Source of the DNA: JBFLYZ01 sp040756415
GTDB taxonomy: Bacteria > Bacteroidota > Bacteroidia > JADZBD01
Assembly (NCBI GenBank): GCA_040756415.1
Contig: JBFLYZ010000090.1
Coordinates: 1-10,712 of the forward strand
Length of the DNA stretch: 10,712 nt
Reading direction: 5' to 3'
The notes under the pieces are model-generated. The model searched no databases. It was not told the origin of the DNA and saw only the letters and a program-made list of their open reading frames with translations. The number at the start of each line of letters is the position of its first letter. Within the stretch, counting starts at the first letter, position 1. This document shows positions 9,331 to 10,712 of the stretch, piece after piece. The translations under genes and the position numbers were made by a program.

Positions 9331-10118
9331 GGTTTGCCCATGGCATACATCTCTTCCAGGTTGGGCACGGGGCTGCCGCCTTCTTTTTCGAGCGTGATCG
9401 CGAAAGCATCGGCCTTTTCAAAATCCTTCATGCGGTGCATGCCGGCCGAATCGGTATGGATCATTCCCGCGTCAACGGGCTTACCGTCAACAATGGCCCA
9501 GAACTGGTACTGCATGCCCTGGGGAGCCTGGGGGAGCCGCTCCACCTCGAGATAAACCTCGTTGGTCTTTTTGTTCCACACCACCATTGCCTTGGCATCG
9601 GGCGCTTTTTTCATGCCTTTGAGCACGATGAGCTGGCTCATGGGATCTTTCAGCAAAGCCATTTCTTTGTTCATTGAGCCGATAGCCGAATCGCGCTGCG
9701 CCAGGCTGGAGTTCAGCAGGCTGTTCTCCTTTTCCGTTTCAGCGAAGCGTTCGTTCGAATCGCTAAGCATGGAATACAGTACAATGGCCGAGAACGTGGT
9801 GGCCAGCAGCAGTGCGGCCGCGGCTGCGGCCAGCCAGCGGGGCAACGTAAGCGCGTTCGGCCGGAGGCCGATCACCTTCCCCTTGTTTTCTTCGTTCCCG
9901 AATAGTGCGGAAGCTATTTTGTTCTGCAGCCCGGCAGGGGGCTCCTTGGCGTAAAGAGAAGCATAGGTGCCCAGCGACTGTTCGATGAGCCGCAGTTCTT
10001 CGCGCAGCTCGGGGTATTGGGCCAGCTTGGCTTCCACCTCCTCTTTTTCAGCCTGGGCGCAGGAGCCCAGGGCGTAGGCTTCGAGTATGCCGGATGCTAT
10101 GTATTCTTTAACGTTCAT
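9327..10118 (-). CDS. Membrane anti-sigma factor, RskA type
   Basis: This 263-residue protein should hold the ECF sigma factor encoded upstream inactive until an envelope signal arrives. The N-terminal cytoplasmic part (1-45) reads EYIASGILEAYALGSC, then a charged helix, the RskA-like anti-sigma domain without the zinc-binding His/Cys set of ZAS-type anti-sigmas. One membrane helix lies at about 95-117 (Ala/Leu-rich, ending SAIVLYSML). It is followed by a probable coiled coil (120-155) and a C-terminal periplasmic RskA-like domain with VYLEVERLPQAPQGMQYQFWAIVDGKPVDAG-type strands (188-218). The gene overlaps the sigma gene by 11 bases. GGAGGT lies eight bases before the ATG (10127-10132), a true Shine-Dalgarno that other genes here lack. 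Signal and protease partners are unknown. The family call is strong from both sequence and context. Confidence 0.92.
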   Translation of the reverse strand: MNVKEYIASGILEAYALGSCAQAEKEEVEAKLAQYPELREELRLIEQSLGTYASLYAKEPPAGLQNKIASALFGNEENKGKVIGLRPNALTLPRWLAAAAAALLLATTFSAIVLYSMLSDSNERFAETEKENSLLNSSLAQRDSAIGSMNKEMALLKDPMSQLIVLKGMKKAPDAKAMVVWNKKTNEVYLEVERLPQAPQGMQYQFWAIVDGKPVDAGMIHTDSAGMHRMKDFEKADAFAITLEKEGGSPVPNLEEMYAMGKP

Positions 10119-10635
10119 CTTTCTTTACCTCCATTAGCTCGCGAAGCTGTATCAGCGCGTTACGGGTCCTGGTCTTTACGGTGCCCACCGGCATATTCAG
10201 CTCTTTTGCCGCTTCTTCCTGGGTATATCCTCCAAAATAAAGCAAGTCGATGATCTGCCTGAGCTCGGGCTTCAGCTTCGCTACGGTTTCTTTCAGGCCG
10301 ATGGAATCGTAGTTCACAGCGATCCTGCTGCTCCTGTTTACTTGTTTTACGGAATTATCGATCGGTTGGATTTTCTGCCCGGCCTTGTATTGCTTTGAGC
10401 GCGTGGTATCTATAGCCGTATTCCGGGCAATATTGAGCAGCCAGGTGAAAAGCCTTCCCCTGGAAGGGTCGTAGCTGGCACGGCTGTTCCATATCTTGAT
10501 AAAGGCCTCTTGCAGCAGGTCGGCTGCGGCCTCCTCATCGGTGATGATGCGCGCTATGACCCCGTACAGGGCGGATGAGTAGGCGTTATAGATCACGGAA
10601 AAGGCCTGACGGTCGCCCCGGGTGAGAAAGGCCAC
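10108..10635 (-). CDS. ECF RNA polymerase sigma factor, SigK-like
   Basis: From the GTG at 10635 the product has 175 residues with sigma region 2 (about 8-80, including DLLQEAFIKIW at 39-49 and RLFTWLLNIARNTAID at 61-76) and region 4 (about 112-165, with YFGGYTQEEAAKELNMPVGTVKTR as the DNA-binding helix-turn-helix). It would direct RNA polymerase to a small stress or envelope regulon and is controlled by the anti-sigma encoded next. The start is uncertain. The frame stays open 13 codons further, through (L)DKQNKYTEEELV, which resembles the usual N-terminus of Bacteroidota ECF factors, before an in-frame TGA. There is no ATG, only CTG at 10671-10669. The gene may start at this CTG, or the GTG product may lack the first turn of helix 1. 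An intrinsic terminator ends five bases before the CTG. Confidence 0.93.
   Translation of the reverse strand: MAFLTRGDRQAFSVIYNAYSSALYGVIARIITDEEAAADLLQEAFIKIWNSRASYDPSRGRLFTWLLNIARNTAIDTTRSKQYKAGQKIQPIDNSVKQVNRSSRIAVNYDSIGLKETVAKLKPELRQIIDLLYFGGYTQEEAAKELNMPVGTVKTRTRNALIQLRELMEVKKDER
10127..10132 (-). promoter_or_regulatory. Shine-Dalgarno for the anti-sigma gene
   Basis: GGAGGT on the leftward strand, eight bases ahead of the anti-sigma ATG at 10118, lies inside the end of the sigma coding sequence (Glu-Val codons). It is the only strong Shine-Dalgarno I see in the window. It could secure anti-sigma synthesis independently of coupled reading of the sigma mRNA, but it may also be a coding coincidence. 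Confidence 0.5.
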
Positions 10636-10676
10636 CAGCTCTTCTTCCGTGTATTTGTTTTGTTTGTCCAGGACTC

Positions 10677-10705
10677 AAAAAAAAGCCCTCCGCGCTGCGG
10701 AGGGC
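10677..10705 (-). terminator. Perfect intrinsic terminator just upstream of the sigma gene
   Basis: On the leftward strand GCCCTCCGC (10705-10697) pairs perfectly with GCGGAGGGC (10693-10685) around a 3-base AGC loop, then eight T residues follow (10684-10677). It most simply ends a leftward gene lying beyond the right edge. Its closeness to the sigma gene (five bases to the CTG, 41 to the GTG) leaves almost no room for a separate promoter between them. Confidence 0.85.
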
Positions 10706-10712
10706 CTGACCT

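Overview
The window reads as an ordinary chromosomal segment of a member of the Bacteroidota, most likely a Chitinophagaceae-like lineage of moderate GC content. The evidence is a type IX secretion C-terminal sorting domain, a long SecA (1096 residues) with a SEC-C tail, a DUF2795 protein of the Bacteroidota form, -7 elements resembling TAnnTTTG, and the near absence of Shine-Dalgarno sequences. The genus assignment is inference. I see no tRNA or rRNA gene, insertion sequence, phage gene, attachment site or CRISPR array.

Left part (1-2131): a secreted glycine-rich protein whose N-terminus lies off the left edge runs rightward and ends at a strong intrinsic terminator. It converges on a leftward gene for a lipoprotein that looks like a zinc metallopeptidase (HExxHxxGxxD). 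Centre (2132-6037): secA, and upstream of it a small DUF2795 gene with its own terminator and a well-formed Bacteroidota promoter, all leftward. Next (6038-8137): a probable three-gene leftward operon of a class I methyltransferase, a LolD/MacB-type ABC ATPase and a PduO-type cobalamin adenosyltransferase. The last two overlap by one base (TGATG), so their translation is probably coupled.

Right part (8138-10712): a divergent intergenic region precedes a rightward gene for a lipid-anchored isoaspartyl peptidase/asparaginase. This gene converges, with a 4-base overlap, on a leftward sigma/anti-sigma operon: an ECF sigma factor followed by a single-pass membrane anti-sigma of the RskA type, overlapping by 11 bases. 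A perfect 9-bp intrinsic terminator lies immediately upstream of the sigma gene, which has no ATG start.

Several products act at or beyond the inner membrane: SecA exports proteins, two lipoproteins and the T9SS substrate are probable Sec clients, and the sigma/anti-sigma pair transmits an envelope signal. This looks like general housekeeping plus envelope biology. I did not find a convincing new multi-gene system. The best items for follow-up are the ALK-like glycine-rich secreted domain, the unusual start and leader of the sigma gene, and the unclassified metallopeptidase-like lipoprotein.
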